This document shows, in pieces, positions 51,629 to 59,449 of a DNA stretch of 64,000 bases; the stretch's first letter is position 1, and every line of letters starts with the position of its first letter. The DNA is from an uncultured Granulicatella sp. GTDB lineage: Bacteria > Bacillota > Bacilli > Lactobacillales > Aerococcaceae. The stretch spans positions 1-64,000 of the forward strand of contig NZ_CALHIF010000056.1 of NCBI RefSeq assembly GCF_938030755.1, read 5' to 3'. The notes beneath the pieces are model-generated. The model was not told the origin of the DNA. It ran no database searches and saw only the letters and a list, made by a program, of their open reading frames with translations. The translations under genes and the position numbers were made by a program.

Positions 51629-51969
51629 TGGCAACAGAAAAGGATTTTGTAAAACGTATCGTAAAGGAAATGGTGGATTATTTCCTATATCATGAATTGT
51701 ATGACGTGACTACACATGTATCTTATGTACCGCATGAAAAAGCAACGATTACGTGCACTGCGCCTTATACAAAATTACCTGAAGACTTAGATTTACTAGA
51801 AGCTGGGCTTTCGGTTGAGAAACATTTAGAATTAGATTCGATGTATAGTTCGTTAATGGGAACGCATAATCGTGATAAAAATTATTGCATGCTCGGACAA
51901 TGTGTCGATGACTATGATGTGGAAGTCTCAGAGAGCACATTGAAAATTATTGTGGAACGACTCTTTTAA
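51628..51969 (+). CDS. Hypothetical protein coupled to DUF1576
   Basis: A 113-residue soluble protein, acidic, with no signal peptide or membrane helix. I recognise no family. The TAATG overlap with the DUF1576 gene makes a functional link to that membrane protein likely, and rimM starts 12 bases after it, so all are in one transcript. Two cysteines lie in the NYCMLGQC stretch. Confidence 0.7.
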   Translation: MATEKDFVKRIVKEMVDYFLYHELYDVTTHVSYVPHEKATITCTAPYTKLPEDLDLLEAGLSVEKHLELDSMYSSLMGTHNRDKNYCMLGQCVDDYDVEVSESTLKIIVERLF

Positions 51970-51981
51970 GGAGGAAATAGA

Positions 51982-52497
51982 ATGACAACTTTTTATAAAG
52001 TAGGAAAAATCGTAAATACACAAGGACTTCGTGGGGAAGTTCGAGTGATTTCGACGACCGATTTTGCTGAAGAACGTTATAAAAAAGGAACAGAATTAGC
52101 CATTTTTAAAGAAGGAGAGTTTCTTACATTTGTGACAGTGGCAAGTCATCGTCGTCATAAAAACTTTGATTTATTAACCTTCGAAGGAATGAACCGTATC
52201 GAAGATGTTGAAAAATACAAAGAATGTCTTCTTAAGGTGGCCGAAGAACAATTAACGGAATTAGAAGATGATGAGTTTTATTACCATGAAATTATCGGAC
52301 TCGAAATCGTAACGGATGAAGGTGAATTACTTGGAAAAGTGACTGAAATTCTTTCACCTGGTTCGAACGATGTCTGGGTTGTAAAACAAAGAGGGAAGAA
52401 AGAACTCTTGATTCCATTTATTGAGCCTGTTGTTTATAAAGTCGATAAAGAAGAAAAGAAAGCTTATATCCATTTATTGGAAGGGTTGATCGATTAA
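51982..52497 (+). CDS. rimM: Ribosome maturation factor RimM
   Basis: A 171-residue protein: N-terminal RimM domain (KVGKIVNTQGLRGEVRV) and a C-terminal PRC-barrel ending in LLIPFIEPVV. It binds S19 in late 30S assembly. AAGGAGG precedes the ATG and trmD begins one base after the stop. Confidence 0.96.
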   Translation: MTTFYKVGKIVNTQGLRGEVRVISTTDFAEERYKKGTELAIFKEGEFLTFVTVASHRRHKNFDLLTFEGMNRIEDVEKYKECLLKVAEEQLTELEDDEFYYHEIIGLEIVTDEGELLGKVTEILSPGSNDVWVVKQRGKKELLIPFIEPVVYKVDKEEKKAYIHLLEGLID

Positions 52498-52498
52498 G

Positions 52499-53239
52499 AT
52501 GAAAATTGATGTATTAACATTATTCCCTGAAATGGTGCAAGGTCCGATGACGCAATCGATTATCGGAAAGGCCATTGATGCTGGGAAAATTGAGTTTGAA
52601 ACAACGGACTTCCGTCAGTTTTCAAATAATAAACATAATCATGTGGACGATTATCCTTTTGGTGGTGGAGCTGGGATGCTTCTAAAAGTGGAACCAATCG
52701 ATTTAGCACTCGCATCGATTCGAGAGCGTTCACCAAAAACGACGCCACGTGTCATTTTAATGGATCCAGCGGGGAAAACCTTTACGCAAAAGGATGCTGA
52801 AGAATTATCGAAGGAAGAGCATTTGGTGTTTATTTGTGGTCACTATGAAGGATATGATGAACGGATTCGTACACTTGTGACCGATGAATACTCGATTGGA
52901 GATTTCGTACTAACCGGTGGAGAATTAGCCGCAACGGTAATGATTGATGCGACCGTGCGACTCTTGCCAGATGTATTAGGAAATGATGCTTCCGCAGTAG
53001 GAGATTCTCATTCCACAGGATTGTTGGAACATCCGCAATATACGCGCCCAAGAGTCTATAAAGAGATGGAAGTACCTAAAGTATTGCTCAGTGGAAATCA
53101 TGCAAAAATTGCGGAGTGGCAAATGAAAGAATCCCTTCGTAAAACTTATTTAAGAAGACCGGATTTACTGGAAAAGTATGAACTTTCAAAAGAAGAAGAG
53201 AAGTTACTGGAGCAAATTAAGGAAGAAGAGGGATGTTAA
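52499..53239 (+). CDS. trmD: tRNA (guanine-N1)-methyltransferase
   Basis: A 246-residue enzyme that methylates G37 of tRNAs to prevent frameshifting. The trefoil-knot SAM site is visible in ICGHYEGYDERI and DFVLTGGELA. Length is typical. The next gene begins directly after the stop. Confidence 0.97.
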   Translation: MKIDVLTLFPEMVQGPMTQSIIGKAIDAGKIEFETTDFRQFSNNKHNHVDDYPFGGGAGMLLKVEPIDLALASIRERSPKTTPRVILMDPAGKTFTQKDAEELSKEEHLVFICGHYEGYDERIRTLVTDEYSIGDFVLTGGELAATVMIDATVRLLPDVLGNDASAVGDSHSTGLLEHPQYTRPRVYKEMEVPKVLLSGNHAKIAEWQMKESLRKTYLRRPDLLEKYELSKEEEKLLEQIKEEEGC

Positions 53240-53584
53240 ATGAGAGAACATTTAAGTCCAGAAGAAATAAAAGTTTTTCAAAAGGTGATAGAAAACGATT
53301 CGGGTAGATTAGAAATGGTGCAACTCTTTAAACTTTTAGGAGATAATACTCGATTGAATATCATTACGCTTTTAACCCGAAAAGAACCTTTATGTGTGGA
53401 AGACTTGATGAAATGTACAGGGATGGAGCAATCTGCAATTTCTCATCAGTTAAAAAAACTAAGAGCCCACCATATCGTGAAGGCAGAAAAAGTTGGAAAA
53501 CATGTCTGGTACTCCTTAGAAGATCATCATGTATTACAACTTTATAATTTAGCAGATGAACACTGCTGTGAAGAGCATTCGTAA
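53240..53584 (+). CDS. ArsR/SmtB-family metal sensor, CzrA-like
   Basis: A 114-residue winged-helix regulator. The recognition helix reads MEQSAISHQLKKLRAHH. The C-terminal helix carries Asp95, His97, His108 and Glu111, with exactly the spacing of the CzrA alpha5 zinc site (Asp, His, His, His), glutamate replacing the last histidine. An ELCVCDL-type alpha3 site is reduced to one cysteine (PLCVEDL). It sits between trmD and rplS, not at their function; its likely target is the metal ATPase after rplS, whose promoter holds a CzrA-type operator. Confidence 0.87.
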   Translation: MREHLSPEEIKVFQKVIENDSGRLEMVQLFKLLGDNTRLNIITLLTRKEPLCVEDLMKCTGMEQSAISHQLKKLRAHHIVKAEKVGKHVWYSLEDHHVLQLYNLADEHCCEEHS

Positions 53585-53619
53585 GTCTTATTTTTACGAA
53601 GAAAATCTCTGTAATTTGC

Positions 53620-53648
53620 TTGCAATTGAAATGCAAGTATGCTAATAT
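53620..53648 (+). promoter_or_regulatory. Promoter of rplS
   Basis: TTGCAA, 17 bases, TAATAT with an extended TGC. rplS is thus expressed apart from trmD and the arsR-like gene. Confidence 0.7.
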
Positions 53649-53651
53649 ATT

Positions 53652-53743
53652 TCGAGTGAGTGAGACTTCACTCAGAGATAACGATATTCCGCTGATTGGA
53701 CATACAGCCAAGTCATGAGTGTTTGTTGGAAGGAGAAAAAAAT
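53652..53743 (+). promoter_or_regulatory. Probable L19 (rplS) mRNA leader
   Basis: About 90 bases of leader between the promoter and rplS. A short stem GTGAG(TGAGA)CTTCAC is visible at 53656-53672. L19 leaders that bind the ribosomal protein are known in this position in Bacilli; I infer one but did not match the consensus. Confidence 0.45.
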
Positions 53744-54091
53744 ATGAGCAAATTAATCGAAGAATTAACTCAAGAACAATTACGTTCTGATATTCCTGCA
53801 TTCCGCCCTGGTGACACTGTACGTGTTCACGCTAAGGTTGTTGAAGGAACTCGCGAACGTATCCAAATCTTCGAAGGCGTTGTTATCAAACGTCGTGGTG
53901 CTGGCATCAGCGAAACTTATACAGTTCGTAAAGTTTCTAACGGTGTTGGTGTGGAACGTACATTCCCATTACACACTCCACGTGTAGCACAAATCGAAGT
54001 AGTTCGTTACGGTAAAGTTCGTCGTGCTAAATTATATTACCTACGTAACCTACGTGGGAAGGCAGCACGTATCCAAGAACGTCGTCGTTAA
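53744..54091 (+). CDS. rplS: 50S ribosomal protein L19
   Basis: A 115-residue ribosomal protein with IPAFRPGDTVRVHAKVVEG and a basic C-terminus ending in RRR. GGAAGGAG precedes the ATG at 53744. A longer frame upstream overlaps the leader and is rejected. It ends the rpsP-trmD-rplS gene set. Confidence 0.97.
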   Translation: MSKLIEELTQEQLRSDIPAFRPGDTVRVHAKVVEGTRERIQIFEGVVIKRRGAGISETYTVRKVSNGVGVERTFPLHTPRVAQIEVVRYGKVRRAKLYYLRNLRGKAARIQERRR

Positions 54092-54105
54092 TAGAAACTT
54101 CAAAA

Positions 54106-54137
54106 TAGATTGGACATTGTCCAATCTATTTTTTTGT
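54106..54137 (+). terminator. Terminator after rplS
   Basis: AATAGATTGGACA and TGTCCAATCTATT, then seven T. Confidence 0.92.
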
Positions 54138-54170
54138 CTAAATTTATTTAGAATTATTCTAAGTTATTGC

Positions 54171-54200
54171 TTGACATATGAATGAATGTTCATGTATTAT
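54171..54200 (+). promoter_or_regulatory. Promoter and CzrA-type operator of the metal ATPase
   Basis: TTGACA at 54171-54176, an 18-base spacer and TATTAT at 54195-54200. The spacer holds ATGAA, six bases, TTCAT, the TGAA-N6-TTCA pattern of SmtB/CzrA operators. Bound repressor would block RNA polymerase until metal releases it. Confidence 0.7.
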
Positions 54201-54231
54201 AAAGTTAACAAGAAATCGGAGGGGAGATATC

Positions 54232-56253
54232 ATGGATTTCAAAGAATTAACTCATAACTTGAAACATAAATTTGAACACCTATTAAATAAAGAAGAAACT
54301 CATGAAGGAGAAACATGTCAAGATCATTACTTACATCATGATGATCAAGAATATGAGCACCATCATGACCATGGGCATCATCACGGACACGACCATGATG
54401 ATAGTAAAGCAGTCATATTCTATATTGCAGGACTAGTCCTTTATATTATTGGAATGGTTCTTCATTTTATGGGGAACGGGGTTGCGAATATTTTATTCAT
54501 CCTAACGTTATTCTTATCGGGCTACCATGTAACGATGGAAGGTATTGAAGATACGATTGAACGTAGTAAAAAGAAAGGGAAGTTTCAACCGAATGTGCAT
54601 ATCTTAATGACGCTTGCGGCTTTGGGAGCTGTGCTCATTGGGAATGCGGAAGAAGGAGCTTTACTGATTTTGATTTTTGCAGGAGCTCACTTCCTTGAAG
54701 AGTATGTAGAAGAGAAAAGCCGTAAGTCGCTAACGGCATTATTACAAATGAATCCAACGCAAGCTCGCCTGATTCAAGAAAATGGGGAAGTCGTTGTCGT
54801 TGAAGTAGCAGACATAAAAATTGGGGATACATTAGAAGTATTACATGGGGACCAAGTACCAATCGATGGCGTCATTACAAAAGGTTTAACTTCGATTGAT
54901 GAAGCAACCATTACAGGTGAAAGCATGCCTCGTTCAAAAGGAGAAGGCGATTCAGTATTTGCAAGTACTGTCAATATTTCTAGTCGCTTCGAAATGAAAG
55001 TAACTGCAGAAAGTACGGATACTGTTTTTGCGAAGATTATGAAGGTTGTTGAAAATGCCCAACATTCAATGAACAAGCAAGCAACCTTTATTCAAAAGAT
55101 TGAACCCATTTACGTCAATATCGTATTGATTATTTGGCCAATATTCCTATTATTTGGATATTTCTTAATGGGATGGGATTTAAACACAACACTCTACCGT
55201 GGAATGGTATACCTTATTGGGGTGTCTCCATGTGCGCTAGCAGCGAGTGCGGTTCCTGCAACTTTAGCAGCGATGTCTCGTTTATCCAAAATGGGGATTT
55301 TAGCTAAAGGTGGAGCAGCCATCTCTCAATTGCAAGACTTACGTGTCATTTCATTTGATAAAACAGGTACTTTAACAAAAGGGACTCCAGAGTTAACGGA
55401 TTACTGGTTTGAAGATGAAACAATGATTCCAGCTGTTGTAGCAATGGAAAAACAATCCACACATCCGCTTGCACAAGCAGTCGTTCAAAAATTTAGCGAA
55501 TGGACAGTATTAGACGAGGAAATCGAAGTGGAAGTACTTGTAGGACAAGGTGTACGTTCTGTTGTTAGCGGTGAGGAAATCCATATTATTAAACCAATGG
55601 ATACAGTGGACCGCTCTATGGAAGTCGATACTCGCATGCAAGAATGGGCAAGCGAAGGAAAAACAGTTGTAACTGTGGTGAAAAACAATACGATTGTTGG
55701 TTTGATGGCCTTCATGGACTTACCAAATGAAGCCTCAAAAGCAGTACTAGATTACTTCAAGAGCGAACTCGTGCATACAACAATGATTACAGGGGATTCA
55801 AGAGAAACTGCTGAAATGATTGGAATGAAGCTTGGTGTACAAGAAGTTGTCGCAAATGTATTGCCGGAAGAAAAATTAGAAAAGATTCAGTCTCAAAAAG
55901 AACGTTATGGATTAACAGCGATGGTAGGAGACGGTGTGAATGATGCGCCAGCTCTTGCGACAGCTGACATCGGTATTGCGATGGGAAATGGGACAGACAT
56001 TGCGATTGAAACTAGTGATATTGTCATTATGAAAAACGACTTACAAAAGCTTGTTTCAGCGCATAAGATTAGTAAGAAATTACATCGTGTGATTTTAGAA
56101 AATATGATTTTTGCGATGTCAGTCGTTGTGATGCTTTTAATCCTTAACTTCTTTGGATTAACGAATATCGGCTGGGGAGTTGTCTTACATGAAGGAAGTA
56201 CGATTTTAGTACTCTTAAACGGACTACGATTACTTACACCAATAGAAGAATAA
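54232..56253 (+). CDS. P1B-4-type metal-exporting ATPase
   Basis: A 673-residue P-type ATPase. The N-terminus lacks a CxxC domain but has a His/Asp-rich stretch (HHHDHGHHHGHDHDD), a metal buffer. Membrane motif SPC in GVSPCALAAS and HEGST in VVLHEGSTILV mark subgroup P1B-4 (Zn, Co, Fe or Cd exporters such as CzcP, CoaT and PfeT). The catalytic aspartate lies in DKTGTLTKG; GDGVNDAPAL is the hinge. The start at 54232 has GGAGGGGAG; an upstream frame from 54178 overlaps the promoter. Likely regulated by the ArsR-family protein encoded before rplS. Confidence 0.92.
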   Translation: MDFKELTHNLKHKFEHLLNKEETHEGETCQDHYLHHDDQEYEHHHDHGHHHGHDHDDSKAVIFYIAGLVLYIIGMVLHFMGNGVANILFILTLFLSGYHVTMEGIEDTIERSKKKGKFQPNVHILMTLAALGAVLIGNAEEGALLILIFAGAHFLEEYVEEKSRKSLTALLQMNPTQARLIQENGEVVVVEVADIKIGDTLEVLHGDQVPIDGVITKGLTSIDEATITGESMPRSKGEGDSVFASTVNISSRFEMKVTAESTDTVFAKIMKVVENAQHSMNKQATFIQKIEPIYVNIVLIIWPIFLLFGYFLMGWDLNTTLYRGMVYLIGVSPCALAASAVPATLAAMSRLSKMGILAKGGAAISQLQDLRVISFDKTGTLTKGTPELTDYWFEDETMIPAVVAMEKQSTHPLAQAVVQKFSEWTVLDEEIEVEVLVGQGVRSVVSGEEIHIIKPMDTVDRSMEVDTRMQEWASEGKTVVTVVKNNTIVGLMAFMDLPNEASKAVLDYFKSELVHTTMITGDSRETAEMIGMKLGVQEVVANVLPEEKLEKIQSQKERYGLTAMVGDGVNDAPALATADIGIAMGNGTDIAIETSDIVIMKNDLQKLVSAHKISKKLHRVILENMIFAMSVVVMLLILNFFGLTNIGWGVVLHEGSTILVLLNGLRLLTPIEE

Positions 56254-56257
56254 AAGA

Positions 56258-56311
56258 AAAAGCAGAACAAGGACGCAGAGAAATTAGATTGTCCAAGTTC
56301 TGCTTTTTTGC
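56258..56311. terminator. Bidirectional terminator after the metal ATPase
   Basis: Outer arms AAGCAGAAC and GTTCTGCTT with an inner GGAC/GTCC pair and a long loop, followed by six T. Confidence 0.75.
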
Positions 56312-56319
56312 AATAGGAA

Positions 56320-56595
56320 TTACGCCTGGTCAAAACAGACGCGGTAAGTATCACTTTCATGAATGAGTTCTAATGGGAAATTCGTTCTATAAATACTATA
56401 ATCAGGGAATTGCTCTAAAAACATGACGAAGTTATTAGGATAAATACTTAACATCTTTGTAAAGACATTATCTTGATCTATAATCACAGTTTTTATTTCA
56501 CTGATATCTTTTACCCATGGGGTTTCTACATGGAAATAACTCCCAGGAGCAATATGATATTCATACTTTAAAATAGTTATCGCTTGTTCTAACAT
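56320..56595 (-). CDS. Hypothetical protein (91 aa)
   Basis: A soluble protein without recognised domain. GGAGGG lies before the ATG at 56595 and a terminator follows the stop, so it looks like a real single gene. It is rich in aromatic residues (HVETPWV, DYSIYRTNFP). I cannot assign a family. Confidence 0.6.
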   Translation of the reverse strand: MLEQAITILKYEYHIAPGSYFHVETPWVKDISEIKTVIIDQDNVFTKMLSIYPNNFVMFLEQFPDYSIYRTNFPLELIHESDTYRVCFDQA

Positions 56596-56790
56596 AAAAT
56601 CCCTCCATTCATTACAATTTAAGTATAGTGTAAATGTATGCGTTTTACAAATAGATGTTCATTTTTGAGCAAAATATCCCAAAATTTTCTACATAATGAC
56701 TATTTTTGTTTCGGATTCATTAATAAAAAAGATTAGAAAGAATGATAATTTAGAAATTAAGCCGTTTTTACATACAAAGGGGCTACTTTG

Positions 56791-56799
56791 TGATACAAT
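56791..56799 (+). promoter_or_regulatory. Extended -10 of the 113-residue protein gene
   Basis: TGATACAAT. Its place means that a frame starting with GTG at 56790 cannot be the true start. Confidence 0.5.
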
Positions 56800-56849
56800 G
56801 GATAAAGAAGGTGTTGGAAATTGGCGAGACATGGAAAGAGGCGGGAGCA

Positions 56850-57191
56850 ATGGTAAAACGTGTCACGAAAGAAATCAAGATTACAGTAGAAACCGAACTC
56901 AGAAAAGGAACAAGCAAATCGAGAATTGCCCATTTGCTTGGTGTTCCGTATGATGAAGGAGTTCAGATTATTACACAAATCAAAGAATCGATAAGACCAG
57001 AAGTTGGCAATCGGATTCGATTTACTTTTAGAGAGCAAGAGATGATTGGGATTATCTGGAAACTACTAGCCAATAGTGCCGTTGTTATCATTGATTGGAA
57101 TTCCTCAAACCAATGTATGAAGGATATTTGTGAAGCTAGAACGGTTGTTAATTTTAAGGATATAGTGGAATTTTTACCGATTGAAAAATAG
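56850..57191 (+). CDS. Hypothetical protein with a possible DNA-binding helix pair (113 aa)
   Basis: A soluble protein that I do not recognise. Residues about 10-45 (VETELRKGTSKSRIAHLLGVPYDEGVQII) look like a helix-turn-helix; the remainder is a small mixed domain with MIGIIWKLLANSAVVIIDW. The ATG at 56850 has GGCGGGAG nearby and lies 50 bases after a -10 box, so it is preferred over the upstream in-frame GTG. Flanked by its own terminator. Confidence 0.5.
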   Translation: MVKRVTKEIKITVETELRKGTSKSRIAHLLGVPYDEGVQIITQIKESIRPEVGNRIRFTFREQEMIGIIWKLLANSAVVIIDWNSSNQCMKDICEARTVVNFKDIVEFLPIEK

Positions 57192-57195
57192 ATGA

Positions 57196-57233
57196 AGGTC
57201 CAAGGTGGTATGAGCTACCTTTGGGCTTTTTTT
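57196..57233 (+). terminator. Terminator after the 113-residue protein gene
   Basis: GTCCAAGGTGG and CTACCTTTGGGC pair with one mismatch, then seven T. Confidence 0.8.
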
Positions 57234-57244
57234 CTTTGATGAAC

Positions 57245-57273
57245 TTTCTAAATTAGGCCCTTTAAAGTATAAT
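57245..57273 (+). promoter_or_regulatory. Promoter of the 301-residue protein gene
   Basis: TTTCTA, 17 bases, TATAAT. Confidence 0.55.
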
Positions 57274-57301
57274 AAAAATGAAATAACTGGGGAGGAAATC
57301 A

Positions 57302-58207
57302 ATGACTGAAAAATATACAATCACAAATGCTCTTCAATCTGATGCGTTTGAAGATAAGTTGGAAAGTGCAATCGAAGAATTTGAAAACAAGATAAGCGCA
57401 AAGGACTATCAAGTAGACTTGATTCCATTTTTACAATTGTTAGAAAAAGGAAAACGTTGGGACGATTTAACTTACTATGTAGAAGAAGCAGCACTTGAGT
57501 TTGACACCAAAGCGAATCAGTGGGAGTGGAAGATAAAAGTTGCGATTCATAACCATCAATTCCTTCAAGTGGAAGAGTGGATGCAAAAAGAAGAACTTAT
57601 ATCGGTTTTAGGAATGGATCGCATTTTAGAGTTAACGTTATTATGTGAAAAAGAAAAAAGTGAATTTACCAAAAGTGAAGTGGTAAAACTGCAACAGTTA
57701 AGTGAGAAGCTTAAGAAGCATGAGGTTTTATCCGAGGAACAGAATTCCTATATTGTAAAAACATTAACGAAGATGCAGACGCCTTTAAAATGGTCTGTAG
57801 TGGAGTCCTTTCTTTCGAGTACCAAAACACAATTATTTTGGAAAGGATTTTTAGTGGAATATTGGTTAAAAGAGGGTCCTTCAAAAAGGATAAATTTTTA
57901 TGATGCTTTTTCTAACAATAGAGTAGAAATTTCTAAGGAGAATATTACATCGGTTTATGAGAATCGAGTATTCATTGAAATTGAGTCTCTGATTTCTAAA
58001 CAAACCCAGTTAAGCGGAGAAACGAAGGAATTGTTACTTCAAAAACTTCATTCGGATTTTTTACGTGTAGCTCCTTTTGCTGACAACTATTTTAAAGATG
58101 CTGGGGAATGGGTAGAGACACAATTACAAAGGGAAGATTTGCTACTAAGCTTGTATGAAGAAGATGCATCCTTTATAAAAGCTCATCAAACACTTCATAA
58201 CTGTTAA
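57302..58207 (+). CDS. Helical repeat hypothetical protein (301 aa)
   Basis: A soluble, highly charged and mostly helical protein rich in Leu, Glu and Lys. Short helices of roughly 30-40 residues succeed each other (LIPFLQLLEKGKRWDDLTYYVEEAALEFD), recalling TPR-like repeats, but I cannot map a TPR consensus. GGGGAGGA precedes the ATG. No signal peptide or membrane segment. Function unknown. Confidence 0.7.
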   Translation: MTEKYTITNALQSDAFEDKLESAIEEFENKISAKDYQVDLIPFLQLLEKGKRWDDLTYYVEEAALEFDTKANQWEWKIKVAIHNHQFLQVEEWMQKEELISVLGMDRILELTLLCEKEKSEFTKSEVVKLQQLSEKLKKHEVLSEEQNSYIVKTLTKMQTPLKWSVVESFLSSTKTQLFWKGFLVEYWLKEGPSKRINFYDAFSNNRVEISKENITSVYENRVFIEIESLISKQTQLSGETKELLLQKLHSDFLRVAPFADNYFKDAGEWVETQLQREDLLLSLYEEDASFIKAHQTLHNC

Positions 58208-58223
58208 AAATCGTCGTATCCAG

Positions 58224-58229
58224 TATAAT
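58224..58229 (+). promoter_or_regulatory. -10 box of the cold-shock gene
   Basis: TATAAT, 30 bases before the start; a TGTTAA 16 bases upstream is a weak -35. No long cold-shock leader is present. Confidence 0.5.
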
Positions 58230-58258
58230 AGAGATACATCATTAAAGGAGGAATCCAT

Positions 58259-58474
58259 ATGGAAGTCGGAATTGTAAAATGGTTCAATAACGAAAAAGGA
58301 TATGGTTTTATTCGCAATACAAAAACGGATGAAGATATCTTTGTTCATTTCACAGGAATTGTGGCAGAAGGTTTCAAATCGTTGAAAGAAGGCCAAAAAG
58401 TGACATTTGAAATTTCAAAAGGAACACATGGAGTTCAAGCGACTCATGTGGAGACTCTTGTAGATCATGATTAA
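58259..58474 (+). CDS. Cold shock domain protein
   Basis: A 71-residue OB-fold RNA chaperone. RNP1 KGYGFI and RNP2 DIFVHF are present, after GIVKWFNNE. It begins with MEVGIVKWF, one or two residues longer than major CspA proteins. Its last codons overlap the RNase HI gene by 8 bases, so the two are coupled. Confidence 0.93.
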   Translation: MEVGIVKWFNNEKGYGFIRNTKTDEDIFVHFTGIVAEGFKSLKEGQKVTFEISKGTHGVQATHVETLVDHD

Positions 58475-58874
58475 AGTATATACGGATGCAGCGGTCAATG
58501 GAAATCCTGGTGAAGTGGGGTTAGGAATTCTATTGTTAAAAGATGGAGAACAATTTCCTTATAAATTTCCCGTAGAAAAGAAAATGGATAATCATCTTGC
58601 TGAGTTTATGGCAATCTCTAAAGCGTTGGAATTATTAGATGCCAAGCAGTACCAAGAAGAGTTAATTTTTATACATACGGACTCTAAAGTAGCTGCAGAT
58701 GCCATTTTGAAAAATTATACAAAGAGAGAGAATAATAGAGTTGTCCTTCAGAAAATACAACGTCAGTTAAAGCAATTTCCTCAAGTATTTATTAAATGGA
58801 TACCAGAAAGTGATAATCGTGGGGCGGATCAATTAGCACGTCAAGCTTTGCAGCAACGATTAACAAAACAATAA
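58467..58874 (+). CDS. RNase HI family protein
   Basis: A 135-residue RNase H type 1 domain, likely nuclease on RNA-DNA hybrids. The four catalytic acids are present: Asp in YTDAAVNGNPG, Glu in LAEFMAISKAL, Asp in HTDSKVAAD and Asp in GADQLARQA. It resembles YpdQ/RnhA-like short proteins that lack the basic protrusion of E. coli RNase HI. Overlap with the csp gene is unusual. Confidence 0.87.
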   Translation: MIKVYTDAAVNGNPGEVGLGILLLKDGEQFPYKFPVEKKMDNHLAEFMAISKALELLDAKQYQEELIFIHTDSKVAADAILKNYTKRENNRVVLQKIQRQLKQFPQVFIKWIPESDNRGADQLARQALQQRLTKQ

Positions 58875-58886
58875 AGGAGAGTTTTC

Positions 58887-59150
58887 ATGAACGAAAAAAC
58901 TTTATATTATAGTAGCTTATGCCCAGATACAGCTCCTTTTAAAGAAGCGATGGCAAAACTTGGAATTTCTGCTAGAGAAGTGGATATCACCTCTAGTATG
59001 AAAAACTTAAAAGAATTTCTCAGACTTCGTGACCGTGAAGAAGTGTTTATCCCAAGGAAAGAGCAAGGGATGGCGGGGATTCCTTGCTTAATTACAGAGG
59101 AAGGTTCATTCATTTTTGAAGTGAGTGACTTAGAAGAAAGGTATCTTTAA
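58887..59150 (+). CDS. Glutaredoxin-related protein
   Basis: An 87-residue protein with a thioredoxin-like pattern: YYSSLCPDTAPFKEAM at the N-terminus and GIPCLITEEGSF with the cis-proline loop. The active site is CPDT, with only one cysteine, so it would act by a monothiol route or be regulatory. AAGGAG precedes the ATG; 3 bases separate it from the next gene. Confidence 0.75.
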   Translation: MNEKTLYYSSLCPDTAPFKEAMAKLGISAREVDITSSMKNLKEFLRLRDREEVFIPRKEQGMAGIPCLITEEGSFIFEVSDLEERYL

Positions 59151-59153
59151 TCA

Positions 59154-59444
59154 GTGGAGTTTCCTAAAGAATCATTGCAGACAGTCCTTTCCTTTTATTT
59201 TGTTGGAATCAATAGTTTATTATTCATTTTGATGGGAATTGATAAGTGTTGTGCAATTTTAAAAAAATGGAGAATTTCAGAGAAAACTTTATTGTTGCTT
59301 GGAATTCTTGGTGGAGGTTTTGGGGGCCTACTTGGGTTATTCATTTTTAATCATAAAAAGAGGAAAAACTATTTTTTAATTACTTTTCTAGTGAACATTT
59401 TTTTCTGGTTAGTTATTGGGGTAGTTTGGATGTATAGAAAGTAG
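59154..59444 (+). CDS. DUF1294 family membrane protein
   Basis: A 96-residue protein starting with GTG at 59154. Three hydrophobic segments and the pattern GIDKCCAILKKWRISEKTLL, then GGGFGGLLGLFIFNHKKRK, fit DUF1294 (short YsdA-type membrane proteins). The ribosome site AAAGG lies in the previous gene. Function unknown. Confidence 0.8.
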   Translation: MEFPKESLQTVLSFYFVGINSLLFILMGIDKCCAILKKWRISEKTLLLLGILGGGFGGLLGLFIFNHKKRKNYFLITFLVNIFFWLVIGVVWMYRK

Positions 59445-59449
59445 GGTAC

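Noticed and set aside
53364..53801. A 145-codon minus-strand frame over the arsR-like gene and rplS leader
   Set aside because: It overlaps a regulator with a conserved metal site, a promoter and the start of rplS. Not a separate gene.
56696..56953. An 85-codon plus-strand frame overlapping the 113-residue protein gene
   Set aside because: It starts upstream of the promoter, has no ribosome site and runs in a different frame from the better supported gene.
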